A stretch of 64,000 bases of DNA from Methanohalophilus euhalobius (GTDB lineage: Archaea > Halobacteriota > Methanosarcinia > Methanosarcinales > Methanosarcinaceae), in assembly GCF_900215215.1 (NCBI RefSeq), contig NZ_OBDR01000001.1, positions 1-64,000 on the forward strand, read 5' to 3'. The notes beneath the pieces are model-generated. The model did no database searches, was not told the DNA's origin, and saw nothing but the letters and a program-made list of their open reading frames with translations. This document shows, in pieces, positions 1 to 10,732 of the stretch. Within the stretch, counting starts at the first letter, position 1. Each line of letters opens with the position of its first letter. Both the position numbers and the translations under genes were made by a program.

Positions 1-4
1 ATGT

Positions 5-78
5 GGGCCGGTAGATCAGCTCGGAAGATCGCTACCTTGGCATGGTAGAGGCCTCGGGTTCGAATCCCGACCGGTCCA
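5..78 (+). tRNA. tRNA-Ala (anticodon GGC)
   Basis: A full cloverleaf can be drawn. The 7-bp acceptor stem starts GGGCCGG and closes with CCGGTCC, the D-stem is GATC/GATC, the anticodon stem is CTACC/GGTAG around loop TTGGCAT, and the T-stem is TCGGG/CCCGA around TTCGAAT. The anticodon is GGC (alanine). The acceptor stem carries the G3-U70 wobble pair, the known identity mark for alanyl-tRNA synthetase, and the discriminator base is A. No CCA is encoded. No intron is visible. Confidence 0.95.
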
Positions 79-203
79 CTTAAATATTTTAGAAATTTCT
101 ATATGCTCAATGATTTTTTACTATCATCTTTTTTAGAAGTAGGTCCACATAGAACCTATACAAAACATTCTTTCAGTTGATGAGTAAATTTTATCTGTAA
201 GAA

Positions 204-1196
204 TTAAAGTTGCTCGGCGATCTGCACTGCATTCAGTGCGGCGCCCTTGAGGATCTGGTCACCGCAGACAAAAAATTCCAGACCGTGGTCACCGAACACG
301 ATGTTCTGCCTTATCCTGCCGACCTCCACATCGTATTTATGGGTGGCTGTCAGGGGCATTGGGTACACATTGTTCTCGATATCATCCTTCAACTCAACAC
401 CTTCGACCGATGCCAGCAGTTTTTTGGCTTCATCCGGGGAAATTGGTTTTTCAGTTTCGACAACAATGCTTTCCCCGTGAACCCTGAGAGTCGGGATTCT
501 CACACAGGTGCAGCTGATTGGGATATCGGGTTCCTCAAATATCTTGTGGGTTTCCCAGACGACTTTCATCTCCTCACGGGTGTAATCGTTTTCCTGAAAA
601 CTGTCAATATGGGGGATAGTGTTGAAAACAATAGGATGGACAAAGGCCTGATGGTATACCTCTTTATCTTCAAGATAGTTCCTTGTCTCATTGATCAGTT
701 CATTCATCCCGGCGGCTCCTGCACCGCTGGTTGCCTGGTAGGTGCTGATAATGACCTTCTCCAGACCATACTCTTTATGGAGGGCATAAAGGGGGATGGC
801 TGCGATTGCGGTTGTACAGTTGGGGTTTGCAATCAGCTTTGAATCCCCGATAGCATGAGTATTGATTTCCGGAACCACAAGAGGCACGTTGTCATCATAC
901 CTGTATGCACTGCTGTTATCAATCACATAGCATCCTGCATCGGTTGCTTTCTTGGCATTAGCCTTACTCCACGAGCCGCTTATTGCAAAAAAGGCAATGT
1001 CAAGTTCGGAGTAATCTGCCGTGTCCGCATCTTCGATGGTAATTTTTCCGAAAGGGGTCTCCATTACCTTGCCGGCGCTCCTCTGTGATGCGTAGAGTTT
1101 CAATTCTTCTACCGGGAACTTCCTGTTACTCAATACTTCGATAATTTCTCTGCCTACCGCACCGGTAGCACCCATTATTGCGATCTTGTAACTCAT
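204..1196 (-). CDS. asd: Aspartate-semialdehyde dehydrogenase
   Basis: This 330-residue cytosolic enzyme reduces aspartyl phosphate to aspartate semialdehyde with NADPH, the branch point to lysine, threonine and methionine. The N-terminal Rossmann motif GATGAVG is at residues 9-15, and the catalytic cysteine is C127 in NPNCTT. Length and sequence fit the bacterial-type Asd rather than the longer archaeal type seen in Methanocaldococcus. The ATG at 1196 has no clear Shine-Dalgarno sequence, so the message may be leaderless or weakly translated. The gene stands alone, with about 200 bases free on its upstream side; no other lysine-pathway gene is adjacent. Confidence 0.93.
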   Translation of the reverse strand: MSYKIAIMGATGAVGREIIEVLSNRKFPVEELKLYASQRSAGKVMETPFGKITIEDADTADYSELDIAFFAISGSWSKANAKKATDAGCYVIDNSSAYRYDDNVPLVVPEINTHAIGDSKLIANPNCTTAIAAIPLYALHKEYGLEKVIISTYQATSGAGAAGMNELINETRNYLEDKEVYHQAFVHPIVFNTIPHIDSFQENDYTREEMKVVWETHKIFEEPDIPISCTCVRIPTLRVHGESIVVETEKPISPDEAKKLLASVEGVELKDDIENNVYPMPLTATHKYDVEVGRIRQNIVFGDHGLEFFVCGDQILKGAALNAVQIAEQL

Positions 1197-1403
1197 TTTG
1201 TATCGTCCGTTATCTGTCGGGCAATCAGATATGTCCCGAATTTTTATTGATATTTTTAATGATAGTGAATTTTGTTTTTGGGAACTGTGATGTTCACCAA
1301 TTAATCTGCAATTTACTCATAAGGCTGTTTGCTGCATTATAGGATATCCATAGAATAATAATATTATCATCAAGACTTACAAACTTCTGCTATTAGTTTT
1401 GAG

Positions 1404-2513
1404 TCAAATCCTGATCAGCTCATAATCCCGGTTTCCAAGGCCTATTTCTTCACCGTAACTTAACTGGATATCTCCTGCGCTGTTTTTCCAGACACCTTTG
1501 AACTTGTCTTTGCCGGGTTCAATATTTTCTTCAAGTTTGGATGCAGTAAAACCCTGTTGTTCGTTTACGAGGTCCAGGCTTGCCTGGTCAATAGCCACCG
1601 GATCTGTGGATGCCAGGATGCCTATATCCGGTACCAGCGATACATCGCTCCAGGGCACGCAATCACAGTCGGGTGTGATGCGGACAAGGAAATTCATGTA
1701 GCCTATTTTTTCCTGCCTGCCGGCAACGGTGCCCAGGGCATATTCGGTTATCATTTCCATGAAGTCGGGTATATCGGCATAATTGAAATCAATCGCCTCG
1801 ACCGGGCATACTGTCATACATTCTCCACAGCCTATACACTTGTCGTCATCGATAGTGGATATATTGTCGCTATTAATCTCCATTGCATCGCAGGGGCATA
1901 CTTCCACACAGGTTGCGCATCCGTTACATCGTTCTGCATCAATTTCCGGATGAAGCCCTCCATGCTGCTCCATTTTCCCGGCTACTGAACCTCCGCCCAT
2001 TGCCAGGTTTTTGATCGCCCCTCCAAAACCTGCAAGCTCATGGCCCTTGAAATGGGACATTACGATCATACTCTGGCAGTCAAGCAGTTCGGATGCGATT
2101 TTAACACTGTCAAAATGTCTCCCCTTTATTGGTATCTGTCGGAACCCGTTGCCCAACAGCCCGTCTGCAATTATCAGTGGTGCCCTGGTGACTTCATAGC
2201 CAAATCCATGTTCAATTGCCGTTGTAAGGTGGTCTACAGCATTGTGGCGGTATCCTGAGTACAGGGTGTTGGTATCGGTAAGATAGGCCTTTGCACCCGA
2301 AGAATGGATCTTATCCACAACCTGTCTGACGTTGACCGGACTTATGAAGCCTTCATTGCCCTTTTCCCCGAAATGCATTTTAATGGCAGTGAAATCGCCT
2401 TCATCGATGATTCTGTCAAAACCTGCTGTATCATACAATCTTTTGATCTTCTGAATTGTATTTTCACAATCTCTGCGCACTTTCAGGTCTACAAAAAAGA
2501 CTTTGCTTTTCAT
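1404..2513 (-). CDS. DUF362 protein with two [4Fe-4S] ferredoxin motifs
   Basis: The protein has an N-terminal DUF362 region followed, in its second half, by two classical ferredoxin motifs, CNGCATCVEVCP and CIGCGECMTVCP, so it should bind two [4Fe-4S] clusters and carry electrons. The substrate or partner is not known for this family. An upstream in-frame GTG at 2537 would add eight residues, but the ATG at 2513 starts the usual KSKVFFVDL strand and is preferred. Neither start has a strong ribosome binding site. It lies just downstream of the cdh operon terminator on the same strand, so read-through is possible but independent expression is more likely. Confidence 0.85.
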   Translation of the reverse strand: MKSKVFFVDLKVRRDCENTIQKIKRLYDTAGFDRIIDEGDFTAIKMHFGEKGNEGFISPVNVRQVVDKIHSSGAKAYLTDTNTLYSGYRHNAVDHLTTAIEHGFGYEVTRAPLIIADGLLGNGFRQIPIKGRHFDSVKIASELLDCQSMIVMSHFKGHELAGFGGAIKNLAMGGGSVAGKMEQHGGLHPEIDAERCNGCATCVEVCPCDAMEINSDNISTIDDDKCIGCGECMTVCPVEAIDFNYADIPDFMEMITEYALGTVAGRQEKIGYMNFLVRITPDCDCVPWSDVSLVPDIGILASTDPVAIDQASLDLVNEQQGFTASKLEENIEPGKDKFKGVWKNSAGDIQLSYGEEIGLGNRDYELIRI

Positions 2514-2550
2514 GGGTGATACATCTATCTTCAGCACTAATAAATTTGGT

Positions 2551-2588
2551 GCAAAAAAAGAATTGAAGCACCCGTATTTAACGGATGC
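2551..2588 (-). terminator. Hairpin and U-tract after cdhE
   Basis: Reading the minus strand, GCATCCGT and ACGGGTGC form an 8-bp stem (one G-U pair) around TAAAT, followed after a short spacer by seven T residues. It sits directly after the cdhE stop codon, and is a good candidate end for the cdh transcript. Confidence 0.6.
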
Positions 2589-2597
2589 TTTTTTAGT

Positions 2598-4010
2598 TTA
2601 TTTATCCTGTGGTGGCCAGTTTTTCTCCAGCCATCCAGGAAGTCTGCCGGAGTCTGCCGGTCCAATGAGTACCCTTGAACCCACCTTGTCCTCGACATCT
2701 CCCTGCAGACGTGCGGACAGGCCGGGCAGGATGACGGTGTTGTAGTTTGTCTTTTCCTTAAGATCAAACTTGGCATTTTCCAGAGTCTTCTTGATCTTGT
2801 CTGCGGTCAGCTGTCCACCGGCAACAGCGGCTTCCACACCGATACCCTCGGTGTCTGCCACCACAATGTAGCAGTCTATCTTGTTGGAAGAAATATCACT
2901 CTCAACTGTATAGTAGGTGAGGGCAAAGTTTGTGGTAACTATAACTGGTGAATCAGCAGTAGGTGAACCTACTTCCCATACACCCGGATCAACAGTTACA
3001 GGCTTTCTTGGATCCGTATAAATGGTATCTCTCAGGTGCACTTCAGGCAGCAATGCATAAGGCTCTATGCTGTGCATGATCATGATGTCGCCGTACTTAA
3101 CAGTGAGTACGGAGGCTACCACAGTTTCCCAGTAGGATGCACTGACATCATCATCGTAGGCCATCCAGGCAGTCAGGGGAACGGCCATTATGGGATAGGC
3201 AACTTCGCCATCCCCATCTATACCTGCTCTTCTGATCTTCAGGAAATTTTCGAACGTTGTCTTCATTTCCTTGCCTGTGGGGAAGGTTCCCGGGTCAAGC
3301 ACAAGGTTCTCTAGTCCCATTTCTGCAAATGTCTTTGCCATTGACTTGAGCAAGTCCAGATCATTCGGTGCGAACAGGGTTACAGGCACCTCGTATTCCT
3401 TTGCAAGGCCGGCAACTTCTTTCCAGTTCTCCTGGTTGGCTGCATACATTAGTGGCTTTTTGTCTGCTGCTACTTCCAGGGCGGCTTTTAATACTGCCGG
3501 ATCAAAAGAACAGAGTACAAGTGGTAATTCTGTAAGTCCGATTACCTTTTTCACAGTATCTGCAAAAGTTTCGGGTTTGCCGGATACACACCGTACCGCT
3601 ACCATATCAAGGTTGAGGAATTCTCCCACATAGAATTTCTTGAAAGTCTGGATGGTGTTGATCCTTTCCTCAAGTTCCTTATCATCCATGGTGTCGGTGA
3701 CATCGTATGCATAGGCTGTCTTGTTGAAAAAGGTCAATTTATGACGGAAAAGGACATCATCTCCACCGATGGTGACTGATTTTTCACCAGTGCCAATGGT
3801 AACTTCCCTGATTTCCGGGGCAAGCAGTTTTTCCAGTTCCTCGAGTTTCTTTGCATACTTGTCTTCCTCTACCATGGGCAGACAGTCTTCGCCACTTTTG
3901 GAACGGTCGATAAGGTGTGAGGCAAAGGCCATACATGTATCTTCACCACACCTGCCACAGTTTGTTCCCGGCAGATATTTGTAAGCATCAAGGGGGCTGT
4001 TTATCTTCAT
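2598..4010 (-). CDS. cdhE: Acetyl-CoA decarbonylase/synthase gamma subunit (corrinoid iron-sulfur protein, large)
   Basis: CdhE is the large subunit of the corrinoid iron-sulfur protein that passes methyl groups between tetrahydrosarcinapterin and the A-cluster of CdhC. The N-terminus shows the expected [4Fe-4S] ligands in the CxxCx4Cx16C pattern (C18, C21, C26, C43). The rest matches the methyltransferase-barrel plus corrinoid-binding domain. The reading frame is open to 4070, but the ATG at 4010 is chosen: it follows cdhD by one base, and GGAGGT, inside the last codons of cdhD, is correctly spaced. This gives 470 residues, the normal length. Translation is probably coupled to cdhD. Confidence 0.95.
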   Translation of the reverse strand: MKINSPLDAYKYLPGTNCGRCGEDTCMAFASHLIDRSKSGEDCLPMVEEDKYAKKLEELEKLLAPEIREVTIGTGEKSVTIGGDDVLFRHKLTFFNKTAYAYDVTDTMDDKELEERINTIQTFKKFYVGEFLNLDMVAVRCVSGKPETFADTVKKVIGLTELPLVLCSFDPAVLKAALEVAADKKPLMYAANQENWKEVAGLAKEYEVPVTLFAPNDLDLLKSMAKTFAEMGLENLVLDPGTFPTGKEMKTTFENFLKIRRAGIDGDGEVAYPIMAVPLTAWMAYDDDVSASYWETVVASVLTVKYGDIMIMHSIEPYALLPEVHLRDTIYTDPRKPVTVDPGVWEVGSPTADSPVIVTTNFALTYYTVESDISSNKIDCYIVVADTEGIGVEAAVAGGQLTADKIKKTLENAKFDLKEKTNYNTVILPGLSARLQGDVEDKVGSRVLIGPADSGRLPGWLEKNWPPQDK

Positions 4011-4011
4011 A

Positions 4012-5331
4012 TTATACCTCCGCAGTGATCCAGTTGGTGATGTCCGGGTTCTTTGCTTCAATATTGCCATAGAGAGTCTGTGTAATCTCTTTGAGCACCT
4101 GTACGGATGTTGGGTGCATCATCATGAACAGGTCATTGCCTGCAAGGGCAAGGGACAGTCCTGTAACGATCTCCCAGATGGGTCCCCTGTATTCCCTGGG
4201 TCCCCAGTCAGAATCTTCCTTAAGGGGTGATTGTTTCATCCAGGATTCACGTGCGCCCCAGGCATTTGTGGTACCGGAGGATATCGGGAAGTTAAGTTCA
4301 TCGTCACCCATAAGGGCGGATAATCGTACCCTTTCCATGTTACTGTAAGCATAGTCAAGACCATATCCCAGGGCTGCTGTTGTTGGATCCATCACAATGC
4401 TTTCACGTGGGACATTACACTGCTTCATTAGTTTACGGTTGAGTTCTTTCTGAGCATTGATTTCAAGCTGGGTCCAGGAAAGGACTGCATGACCGTAATC
4501 CGTTGCCGCCTTTGCAACCCTTTCATAATCCAGGTTTAGACTTGCGGATGCAAGCAGGGCACATTCTCCTTCGGCAACCTCTGCGGCTTTTTCAAGTACT
4601 TCAGGGTCTTTCTGTGGATTTCCTGAACCACCGATTACGATAGGCACATCAACTGCCTGTAATACATCCTCTACTACCTTTGCAGCTTCTTTTGCAGGAG
4701 TATCATTGATTAAAGGATCTGTAGAAATCAGGTGAATTGTAACCATATCCGCATTATACTCATTGACAACTTTTTTAGCCCATTCTGCAGGGTCCCCCAT
4801 AACGTCTTCGTAATTGGATTTGACAGCCTTTGCCATTGAGATAGGCATGTCAAAGACATCCATTGTGACATAATTACGGTTGGGCATTTCTGCATCAAAA
4901 TAGAATGGCATTGCCTTTTCGCCACCCAGGGTTATTGTGTGGTCACGGCTTCCTCCGTCTGCGGAAGTTGCACCGAGGGTTACTTCCTGGATAGGTGTAT
5001 TCCATTCGCTACTTCTGGCAACATCGAATTTAGCCTGCAACAGTTCCTCTATTGCAGGTTCTGTCTGTAATGCTGCAGCTTCTCCTCCGGCTCCAAGACA
5101 CTGTGCAAAGAGTTGGTCTACAGGATAGCCCAGCATTCTGGCGATGTTTGCCACATGAAGGGAGATCTGGGCGGCTTCATGGCCAAGGGCATAAGCCATA
5201 GCCGGATTCATTCCCCCGCCTCCCTGTATATCAAGTTCTATGTCACCTTCAATAGTAACCCCTTCCAGGGATTCCACATCGAGGTCTTTTAAGATATTAT
5301 TAAGGTCTGAAAGTTTGAGTTTATCTGACAT
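4012..5331 (-). CDS. cdhD: Acetyl-CoA decarbonylase/synthase delta subunit (corrinoid iron-sulfur protein, small)
   Basis: CdhD, 439 residues, is the small subunit of the corrinoid iron-sulfur component and forms a heterodimer with CdhE. The sequence is that of a TIM-barrel CdhD with the glycine-rich stretch near residues 37-40 and typical segments such as [10 protein letters not shown] and [11 protein letters not shown]. The ATG at 5331 is preceded by a GGTGGAAGTGG region that can pair with 16S rRNA. It lies between the cooC-like gene (gap of 25 bases) and cdhE (gap of one base), the order known from Methanosarcina. Confidence 0.95.
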   Translation of the reverse strand: MSDKLKLSDLNNILKDLDVESLEGVTIEGDIELDIQGGGGMNPAMAYALGHEAAQISLHVANIARMLGYPVDQLFAQCLGAGGEAAALQTEPAIEELLQAKFDVARSSEWNTPIQEVTLGATSADGGSRDHTITLGGEKAMPFYFDAEMPNRNYVTMDVFDMPISMAKAVKSNYEDVMGDPAEWAKKVVNEYNADMVTIHLISTDPLINDTPAKEAAKVVEDVLQAVDVPIVIGGSGNPQKDPEVLEKAAEVAEGECALLASASLNLDYERVAKAATDYGHAVLSWTQLEINAQKELNRKLMKQCNVPRESIVMDPTTAALGYGLDYAYSNMERVRLSALMGDDELNFPISSGTTNAWGARESWMKQSPLKEDSDWGPREYRGPIWEIVTGLSLALAGNDLFMMMHPTSVQVLKEITQTLYGNIEAKNPDITNWITAEV

Positions 5332-5356
5332 TCCACTTCCACCATCTGATTATTTA

Positions 5357-6109
5357 TTATAATCCAAGTTTTACTGCGATTCTTTCAACTTCGATAACGG
5401 CTTTCGAATCTTCGGGAAGGTCATAGAGAGCTTCCCCTGCAAGATCTCTCTCTGCAATACTTTCATCCGTTGGAACAAGGCCTATTAATTTCAGGCCAAG
5501 TTCATTCGCAGTTTTCTGGATCTGTTCTTTATTGTCTTCTGTGACTTTATTTGCGACCACATGGATATTGCGCACATCTGTTTCCAGCTCATGCACAAGT
5601 TCACTGATTCTCTCGGCAGTCCCCATTCCTCTGCGGGAACCATCGGTAACCACCAGGAGATCATCTATATTCCTGATAGTCTTCCTGCTGAAGTGTTCAA
5701 GACCTGCTTCCATATCCATGATAACCACGTCATAGTTTTCGGTCAGGCGGTCCATTATCCCCCGCAGCAGATTGTTTACATAGCAGTAACAACCTGATCC
5801 TTCGGGCCTTCCCATAACCAGCAGGTCATAGTCAGGTAACTCGTTGAGTGTCTCGTATATCCTGGATTCGAATATCGATTCCTTGTTGATATCTGGTGGC
5901 ATGTTGTCTCGTTCATTCATCATGTATTCCTTGATGTCACCGATGGTACGGTCTGCCTCACATCCCAGGGTTTCCGGGAGATTGGTATCCGGATCAGCAT
6001 CGATTGCCAGGACAACCTTATCACTTTTTGTCAGATGGCGCAGCAGAAGGGTCGTTATGGCCGTCTTCCCGGTGCCGCCTTTACCTGTAATCGCAATGAT
6101 TTTTGTCAC
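5357..6109 (-). CDS. CooC-family nickel-insertion ATPase of the cdh operon
   Basis: This 250-residue MinD/CooC-type P-loop ATPase is the accessory protein known from the fourth position of cdh operons. The family helps put nickel into CO dehydrogenase; the precise target (C-cluster or A-cluster) cannot be told from sequence. The deviant Walker A motif GKGGTGKT is at residues 9-16, and a VIMDMEAG Walker-B-like segment with a CYC motif (GCYCYVNN) lies near the middle. The start is GTG at 6109, with GAGAGGTTT upstream. It is 15 bases downstream of cdhC. Confidence 0.9.
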   Translation of the reverse strand: MTKIIAITGKGGTGKTAITTLLLRHLTKSDKVVLAIDADPDTNLPETLGCEADRTIGDIKEYMMNERDNMPPDINKESIFESRIYETLNELPDYDLLVMGRPEGSGCYCYVNNLLRGIMDRLTENYDVVIMDMEAGLEHFSRKTIRNIDDLLVVTDGSRRGMGTAERISELVHELETDVRNIHVVANKVTEDNKEQIQKTANELGLKLIGLVPTDESIAERDLAGEALYDLPEDSKAVIEVERIAVKLGL

Positions 6110-6124
6110 AGAGAAACCTCTCTA

Positions 6125-7522
6125 TTACTCGTTCTTCTTAATGATTACCTTATCAACAGATACCTTTGCATTTTTGAGAATGATCTTTACACCACCACTT
6201 CCGGAAGTTGGCATGGCTGGCATATTCATTGGCATTGAGGCAGGCATCTGCATGGCGGGAGCGGCTTGTTGTGGAGTTTCTTCTTCCTCTGTAGCCTCCT
6301 CCTCTTCTTCCTTTTCCCATCTATTGACAATTGGATGGTTCTTTTCTTCCAGGAAGTTCCTGAGTGTTTCCAGATCTGATACGTCTTCTTCAGTAGCAAT
6401 CTTGTCTGCAATGTCATCCGGTATATCGTCAGATACACGGTCTTTGAGATGTTTTGGCATCCAGACCACACGTTCCCATCCACCGTCAGCTTGGATGAAC
6501 TTGGGAGAACGGAAGTAGTTGATACCAATTCCCAAAAATCCACTGATCTGTTTTCCTCCTCCTGTCTGCCCGGCCATCGTGGAGAAGGGGAGTCCGTTTG
6601 GTGCAGCTCCTGTAAAATCCCTGTCTACCCATCCGATACCGTCAACCTCGGGTATATAGAAACCTACAACTTCAAAGCATCCGCAGGATGTGTGTGGATG
6701 GTCCAAGAATGAGTGAAGTTTTATACGATCATATTCCCCGCTTGACAGGGATTTTGCAGTCTCGTTTACACCGGTATACTCACCGGATTCTTCATCTATT
6801 ACATCCCCTTTAGGTATTGCGAATTGGGGCCCTTCAGGATCGACCTTGGCGGCTGCCCTGCCGTCAAACCAGTTGATAGCACCACAGAGGGATATCCTGT
6901 CCGGGGTTATTACACATACATTGGACGGTGCAAAAGATTGACAGAGAGTACATCCATAGAACGTATCAACATCCTCATCGTGAAGATTACGGGTCCTGTC
7001 ATCCCTGGCCTTGTATTTGGCTTTTGCCTCGTCCATGAGTTTTTCAATCTCGTCCTTGTCCGTGATATAGGTAGCTTCCACCTTCTCTATGAACGGGAGT
7101 TCGTTCTTGAAAAGCATCATTATTGCCTGAGCAATAGATTCAAAGGAGGTAACACCTTTTTCCACAGCCTCTTTGCTTAAACGAACCCACACATCATAAC
7201 GCTGGTTCAGGTGCATAAGCCCCTGTATATAATTCTGGAAATCGTGGTTTCTTCTTTCCACAATGGATTCAAGGTCTTCTTCAACAAGTTCCCCGGCAAT
7301 CTTGTATATCATGGCAAAAGGGTATCTTCCTCCCTCTTCCATATCCTGGATGTCCGGACCGATCATGTTAAACTTGCCGTCTACCACATCATCCATCTCA
7401 GCTGCCTTTACAAGTTCAAAACCAATGGATTTGGGACCTGAAAGTTCCACGTACATATCATTTTTTCTGATTCTTTCTCCTTCAAACATTGGAGAAATTT
7501 CAAAAGGAAAATCTTCAGCCAT
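6125..7522 (-). CDS. cdhC: Acetyl-CoA decarbonylase/synthase beta subunit (acetyl-CoA synthase)
   Basis: CdhC, 465 residues, joins CO, a methyl group and CoA into acetyl-CoA, or splits it, at the nickel-iron-sulfur A-cluster. The cysteines expected for the cluster are visible: C191, C194, C203 and C213, followed by the CGC motif with C280 and C282. The archaeal protein lacks the N-terminal domain of bacterial AcsB. The C-terminus is a long acidic stretch (about residues 400-420), then a Met/Pro/Ala-rich linker and a short lysine-rich end, presumably flexible. GGAGG lies upstream of the ATG. Third gene of the operon. Confidence 0.96.
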   Translation of the reverse strand: MAEDFPFEISPMFEGERIRKNDMYVELSGPKSIGFELVKAAEMDDVVDGKFNMIGPDIQDMEEGGRYPFAMIYKIAGELVEEDLESIVERRNHDFQNYIQGLMHLNQRYDVWVRLSKEAVEKGVTSFESIAQAIMMLFKNELPFIEKVEATYITDKDEIEKLMDEAKAKYKARDDRTRNLHDEDVDTFYGCTLCQSFAPSNVCVITPDRISLCGAINWFDGRAAAKVDPEGPQFAIPKGDVIDEESGEYTGVNETAKSLSSGEYDRIKLHSFLDHPHTSCGCFEVVGFYIPEVDGIGWVDRDFTGAAPNGLPFSTMAGQTGGGKQISGFLGIGINYFRSPKFIQADGGWERVVWMPKHLKDRVSDDIPDDIADKIATEEDVSDLETLRNFLEEKNHPIVNRWEKEEEEEATEEEETPQQAAPAMQMPASMPMNMPAMPTSGSGGVKIILKNAKVSVDKVIIKKNE

Positions 7523-7547
7523 TGTTAATATCCTCCTTCTTTAAAAT

Positions 7548-8060
7548 TCAAAGGTTATCAATAAGTTCGTCCAGTGCTTCCAGATGTACTTCAGGTGTAA
7601 CATTACCAAAAGACAAGGTAGCATTTTGGGTATAATGTTTTCCTATGTTAATTGTTTTCAGGTCTGAAAAATTCTTCAGTCCTGAAAGGACCTGATTAAT
7701 ATAATATTTTTTATGTCCAAGCAGGATTATCAGATCATAACATCCGTTATCATCCAATCCGGCCCATTTTGGGTCACAAAGAAAAGAACCAAGGAAATGG
7801 ATGTTGATATATTTTGCATCCACTCCCTCTTCATCGATAAATCCTTTTATGGAATGCCCGGTAGCAGCTACAGGGATACCCTTCTTTGCTATGGCTTGTG
7901 CACGGGCAAGGAGTTTTTCCTCCAGGACCTCCGAGCCAACAACGAAAAGAGGCCTTTTAGCTTTTTCGATCATTTTTGCTACAATAGCTGGCTTTGTACC
8001 CCTGGCAGATTTAGGCCCATATGTTGTATAGACCTTCAGGTTTTTTGAAACATCAGCCAT
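7548..8060 (-). CDS. cdhB: Acetyl-CoA decarbonylase/synthase epsilon subunit
   Basis: CdhB forms the alpha2-epsilon2 CO dehydrogenase component with CdhA. The family has an FAD-binding-like Rossmann fold (DHS-like) and may tune electron transfer; its exact role is unsettled. The ATG at 8060 is chosen over an upstream in-frame start at 8078, because GGAGG, located in the last codons of cdhA, is correctly spaced to it and the protein then has the usual 170 residues. The stop of cdhA is only two bases before this ATG, so translation is likely coupled. Confidence 0.94.
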   Translation of the reverse strand: MADVSKNLKVYTTYGPKSARGTKPAIVAKMIEKAKRPLFVVGSEVLEEKLLARAQAIAKKGIPVAATGHSIKGFIDEEGVDAKYINIHFLGSFLCDPKWAGLDDNGCYDLIILLGHKKYYINQVLSGLKNFSDLKTINIGKHYTQNATLSFGNVTPEVHLEALDELIDNL

Positions 8061-8062
8061 TT

Positions 8063-10468
8063 TTAAGCCTCCTTGCACAATCTTTCCACATTGGTGGGTT
8101 GGGCCGATACATCCAGTTTACTGGTGGGTCCGGATACAATCTTCTTTTTATTCCAATCGATATCCCATCCGTATTCCTGCTCAAGTTTCTTGAGGAATTC
8201 TTCACGTCTTGCAAGTGGCAAGTCTGTTTCATTCCTTACATACTTGTACCAGTCATCAGGCATTATTCCCAGGTATTTTTCACTGAGCTCAATGTAATGA
8301 GTCAGTTTGATCATTCTTCCCATGTTGTTGTCACTTGGACGGATACAGTTCTTGGCAAGCATAGGCATCATTTCATCAATGGTTTCTGCGGTTGTAAGCA
8401 GGAACTCCGGAGCTGGCGGGATATCCATTGTTTCCCCGTTTCTTGCATCAAGGACCTTCCATTTATCTTCTTCATAGGGTTTGCCTATGAGTGCTCTGCG
8501 GTATTTTGAACCGTGAGGACCAAGGATTACAGGAATTCCAAGCCTGTTGCAGCCGGTTCCAATTGAAGATGCTTTCTGGGAATATGCTCCCCATGCTACG
8601 CCAACCGCTCCAACACGATTCAGGATATAATCGGCGATCTCTTCGTAGTTTCCTGTAATGTTACGTTGCGCAAAGATTGCGGCAACTTTTATGGTAGCAG
8701 CTGTGATATGGGAATTGGAAACACATGAGCCCACGTTGATGAGATTTCCTTTCTGGAACTTTGCCGGATATTTCTCGTAAAGGGTCTCCCCGTCATCGTT
8801 CTGATACATGCCAAGGTCCATTGCAGAACATCCCGACATCAGGACAATATAGTTACGCCTCAACATTTCATCGGCTATCCGATACAGGTCTTTTGTTCCA
8901 TCCGGATAGTTTGAACATCCAACCATTGCAATGATACCGGGTGTGGTACCCATAACAAGATTGACGCCTTCTTCACGGATTTCAGGGTCACTTATCTGGC
9001 CACGTCCGACACGAACTTTGCCCCTTTCTTCCCGGATTACTCTCTGGGATGCCTTTTCAATTACATTGAGGACAGGTATATCCTTTGGACATGCCTGCTC
9101 ACATCTGCCACAGGCTACACATTTGTCATGAAGTATTTCGAAAGGCCTGAGGTCACCTTCTTCAGCAGCGGTCATGGCATCGCTGATTGGCAGGTTTGTC
9201 GGACATTCGAGTTCACATGTAAGGCAATGTACACATCTGGAGGTAAGTTCGTTGAACTCCTCTTCGGTAGGTAGGGATACGACACCTTTTTCCTTGCGAA
9301 TTTTTGACATTTCCTGTGTAAGTCTGGGGGCAACCTCACCGAGTTTTTCAAAGTCAAGTATCAGGGCACCATCATCCCTGCCGGATTTGAGATCATCGAT
9401 GATATCCTCTATATCATCTTCGGACCTGTCAGGCAGTCCATACATGATTTTATCATTGGTTGTGATGACAGGCATCATAAGCTCCCGTGCTTCCCTTAGC
9501 ACGTCGGCGCGTACACACTGTTCATCGACAACAATAACGTCAGGAACACCGGAACGTATCATCTTGAGTTCTTTGGCAAGGGTTCCGACAACCTTGGCCT
9601 TTGGTACGTCTCCTCCCTCGGTCCTGTATCTTGTCATGTCCAGAGCGGTACAGCACAGACCACAAAGCTCCATTTTGTCGGTCAGGTCATGGTCTTCCAT
9701 ATAGTCTATAATGTTGGTTACTCCGGCAACGTTATGACCGATTACCAGCAGGACAGGTTTTTCGGAGTCAATAGTTCCCATACCAATTTCTGATAGGGGC
9801 GCGTTTTCATCCGCTTTTGGCATTTCCAGACAGGAAATCTGTGCGATATCGGAAACTTCCATTCCTACATGATCGAGCATTCCACCATGCATCGCCTTGG
9901 ATTCAAAATCTATTGCCTCTCCTTCCTGTCCTACATGGACACATGCAAGAAGCTGGACCAGTTGTTCCTCCACATAACTCAGGGCGCCTTCCAGATCACC
10001 GAGAGTTTCAGGTTTTTTGCCTGTAACCATCTGGACATTGGGAGCAATTATATTTGTTTGTCCAACTTTAAGCGGATAATCTGCTCCATACTTGTCTATC
10101 AGGTGGTGGAGTAGGTGTCTTCCGTGACCGGAGTGAGCTGATGCTCCTGTAATCACACGCAGCATGAATTCTCTGGCATTATGGCCTTCCATGTTGATAC
10201 CACATGCTCCTTCCTTGTTCCCGGTAAGGTCACAGGTACCGAATGTACAGTAACAACACTGGTCACACATAGGTGTATAGACCGGGTTGTATCTTTCAAG
10301 AAGTTTATAGTCCCAATCCCTCAGTCCGGAGATGTTGGGTTTTACAGTAGGGCCGACTTCTCCTTCTTCAGCGGCGGTTTTTTCGATAGCACCCACAATG
10401 CTTCCGATGTTGATCTGGACGTTTTCCAGGTCACTGACAGAGAATGTCCCTGTTTTAAGTTCACTCAT
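8063..10468 (-). CDS. cdhA: Acetyl-CoA decarbonylase/synthase alpha subunit (Ni-CO dehydrogenase)
   Basis: CdhA, 801 residues, oxidises CO to CO2 or does the reverse at the nickel-iron-sulfur C-cluster. N-terminal cysteines C68, C71, C72, C74, C79 and C89 supply the B- and D-type clusters. Two ferredoxin motifs, [12 protein letters not shown] and [12 protein letters not shown] at about residues 405-460, bind the extra E and F clusters typical of the archaeal enzyme. The C-terminal half contains C-cluster segments such as [18 protein letters not shown] and [15 protein letters not shown] lies about 11 bases upstream of the ATG. First gene of a six-gene operon. Confidence 0.97.
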   Translation of the reverse strand: MSELKTGTFSVSDLENVQINIGSIVGAIEKTAAEEGEVGPTVKPNISGLRDWDYKLLERYNPVYTPMCDQCCYCTFGTCDLTGNKEGACGINMEGHNAREFMLRVITGASAHSGHGRHLLHHLIDKYGADYPLKVGQTNIIAPNVQMVTGKKPETLGDLEGALSYVEEQLVQLLACVHVGQEGEAIDFESKAMHGGMLDHVGMEVSDIAQISCLEMPKADENAPLSEIGMGTIDSEKPVLLVIGHNVAGVTNIIDYMEDHDLTDKMELCGLCCTALDMTRYRTEGGDVPKAKVVGTLAKELKMIRSGVPDVIVVDEQCVRADVLREARELMMPVITTNDKIMYGLPDRSEDDIEDIIDDLKSGRDDGALILDFEKLGEVAPRLTQEMSKIRKEKGVVSLPTEEEFNELTSRCVHCLTCELECPTNLPISDAMTAAEEGDLRPFEILHDKCVACGRCEQACPKDIPVLNVIEKASQRVIREERGKVRVGRGQISDPEIREEGVNLVMGTTPGIIAMVGCSNYPDGTKDLYRIADEMLRRNYIVLMSGCSAMDLGMYQNDDGETLYEKYPAKFQKGNLINVGSCVSNSHITAATIKVAAIFAQRNITGNYEEIADYILNRVGAVGVAWGAYSQKASSIGTGCNRLGIPVILGPHGSKYRRALIGKPYEEDKWKVLDARNGETMDIPPAPEFLLTTAETIDEMMPMLAKNCIRPSDNNMGRMIKLTHYIELSEKYLGIMPDDWYKYVRNETDLPLARREEFLKKLEQEYGWDIDWNKKKIVSGPTSKLDVSAQPTNVERLCKEA

Positions 10469-10732
10469 CTATATATTGTCCTCCTGGGTGTCCCATTGCT
10501 ATAAACTGTATAGCTTTGATGGGAGCGTTATAGTTTGATAAAAAGTTAATAATTTATACAGTAGTGGACTGTGTCATTATTAATGTAGGTTCAGTATATA
10601 AGTCTTTCCGGTATTTATCATGATTATAATAGATAATTCTTTTTATTTGTTTGCGGCGTTAATTCAACCTGCTTTCTGATTATGGAAATAGATTTATTTA
10701 CTTTTGCATATGTGTTTAGGTAGGAGGATATT
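10469..10732. promoter_or_regulatory. Divergent promoter region of cdhA and the rhomboid gene
   Basis: This 264-base A/T-rich region separates the cdh operon from the rhomboid gene. On the minus strand a TATA-like box TTATATACT lies near 10594-10604; initiation about 25 bases further would give cdhA a leader of roughly 100 bases. Long leaders are known for cdh of Methanosarcina thermophila, but I see no convincing hairpin here. For the plus-strand gene no TATA box can be assigned with confidence. Confidence 0.5.

Noticed and set aside
210-842. 210-codon plus-strand frame opposite asd
   Set aside because: The minus-strand Asd protein is complete and convincing; this is its antisense shadow.
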